Part shown: one piece after another, positions 5,278-5,370 of the stretch
How positions within the stretch are numbered: position 1 is the first letter of the stretch
Layout: every line of letters begins with the position of its first letter
Assembly (NCBI GenBank): GCA_944386315.1
Contig: CALXAS010000088.1
Location: forward strand, 1 to 5,370
DNA: 5,370 nucleotides
From: an uncultured Clostridia bacterium
GTDB lineage: Bacteria > Bacillota > Clostridia > TANB77 > CAG-508
Direction of reading: 5' to 3'
The notes under the pieces: generated by a model
What the model was told of the DNA's origin: nothing
Databases searched by the model: none
What the model saw: the letters and a program-made list of their open reading frames with translations, nothing else
Program-made: the position numbers and the translations under genes

Positions 5278-5305
5278 AAAAACGCTTGATTTTTCAAGCG
5301 TTTTT
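5278..5305. terminator. Perfect 12-pair bidirectional terminator
   Basis: AAAAACGCTTGA (5278-5289) and TCAAGCGTTTTT (5294-5305) are exact complements around a four-T loop. The A run on one side and T run on the other make it work in both directions. With no gene close on its left, it most likely insulates the plus-strand promoter just to its right, or ends a plus-strand RNA from the 5100 region. Confidence 0.85.
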
Positions 5306-5326
5306 GTGGATTTTCTAGCTCTAATT

Positions 5327-5335
5327 TGATATAAT
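5327..5335 (+). promoter_or_regulatory. Extended -10 promoter of the gene at the right edge
   Basis: TG (5327-5328), one base, and a perfect TATAAT (5330-5335) form an extended -10. The -35 region (around 5307-5312, TGGATT) is poor, which extended -10 promoters tolerate. Transcription would start near 5342 and give a leader of about 30 nt. Confidence 0.65.
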
Positions 5336-5357
5336 TTAGTTGCTAAAAAAAAATAAC

Positions 5358-5364
5358 AAAGGAG
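5358..5364 (+). promoter_or_regulatory. Shine-Dalgarno site of a plus-strand gene starting past the edge
   Basis: AAAGGAG is followed by six bases to the window end, the right spacing for a start codon at about 5371. Together with the promoter at 5327-5335 it predicts a plus-strand gene whose coding part lies wholly outside this window; its product is unknown. Confidence 0.75.
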
Positions 5365-5370
5365 CTGAAA

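Noticed and set aside
1..5370. CRISPR array, tRNA or rRNA genes
   Set aside because: No regularly spaced repeats, cloverleaf arms or conserved rRNA stretches are seen on either strand.

Overview
The window is strongly A/T-rich, with A/T-rich codon choice, consensus-type Shine-Dalgarno sites (for example AGGGAGG and AAGGAGG) and short intrinsic terminators. With a YkuD-type L,D-transpeptidase of the SAGCVR type and an M29 aminopeptidase, it looks like chromosomal DNA of a low-GC Gram-positive (Firmicutes), probably a clostridial anaerobe. No species can be named from sequence alone. All recognisable genes lie on the minus strand; one plus-strand gene probably starts just past the right edge.

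Layout from left to right. Positions 1-175 hold no gene. ychF, the Obg-related ribosome-binding ATPase, is at 176-1267. Seventeen bases upstream of it lies a membrane-anchored L,D-transpeptidase gene (1285-2376) that shares its transcription unit and is interrupted by an in-frame TAA. Its promoter is at 2407-2435, just downstream of an intrinsic terminator at 2448-2489. Positions 2490-2692 are gene-free. At 2693-2789 there is a compact unit with its own promoter (2796-2824) and terminator: a candidate small RNA of about 97 nt built from two tandem copies of a two-hairpin module. This is the best candidate here for something undescribed. Upstream lie a decayed gene fragment (2829-3055), possibly HD-domain, overlapping the stop of an M29 aminopeptidase gene (3052-4170) by ATGA, and a good promoter (4227-4255). 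Next come a strong terminator (4329-4359) and a two-helix membrane protein gene (4393-4983) interrupted by an in-frame TAG. Positions 5010-5277 are gene-free. The window closes with a bidirectional terminator (5278-5305), an extended -10 promoter and a Shine-Dalgarno site for the next gene.

Three of the five protein genes are broken: one TAA, one TAG, and one frameshift plus probable deletion. TAG ends ychF at its canonical C-terminus, TAA ends two frames and TGA ends the aminopeptidase gene, so ordinary stop meaning holds and a changed genetic code is unlikely. Either this is a region under weak selection, or the assembly carries errors. The genes do not form one pathway: they cover ribosome-associated quality control, cell-wall cross-linking and peptide turnover.
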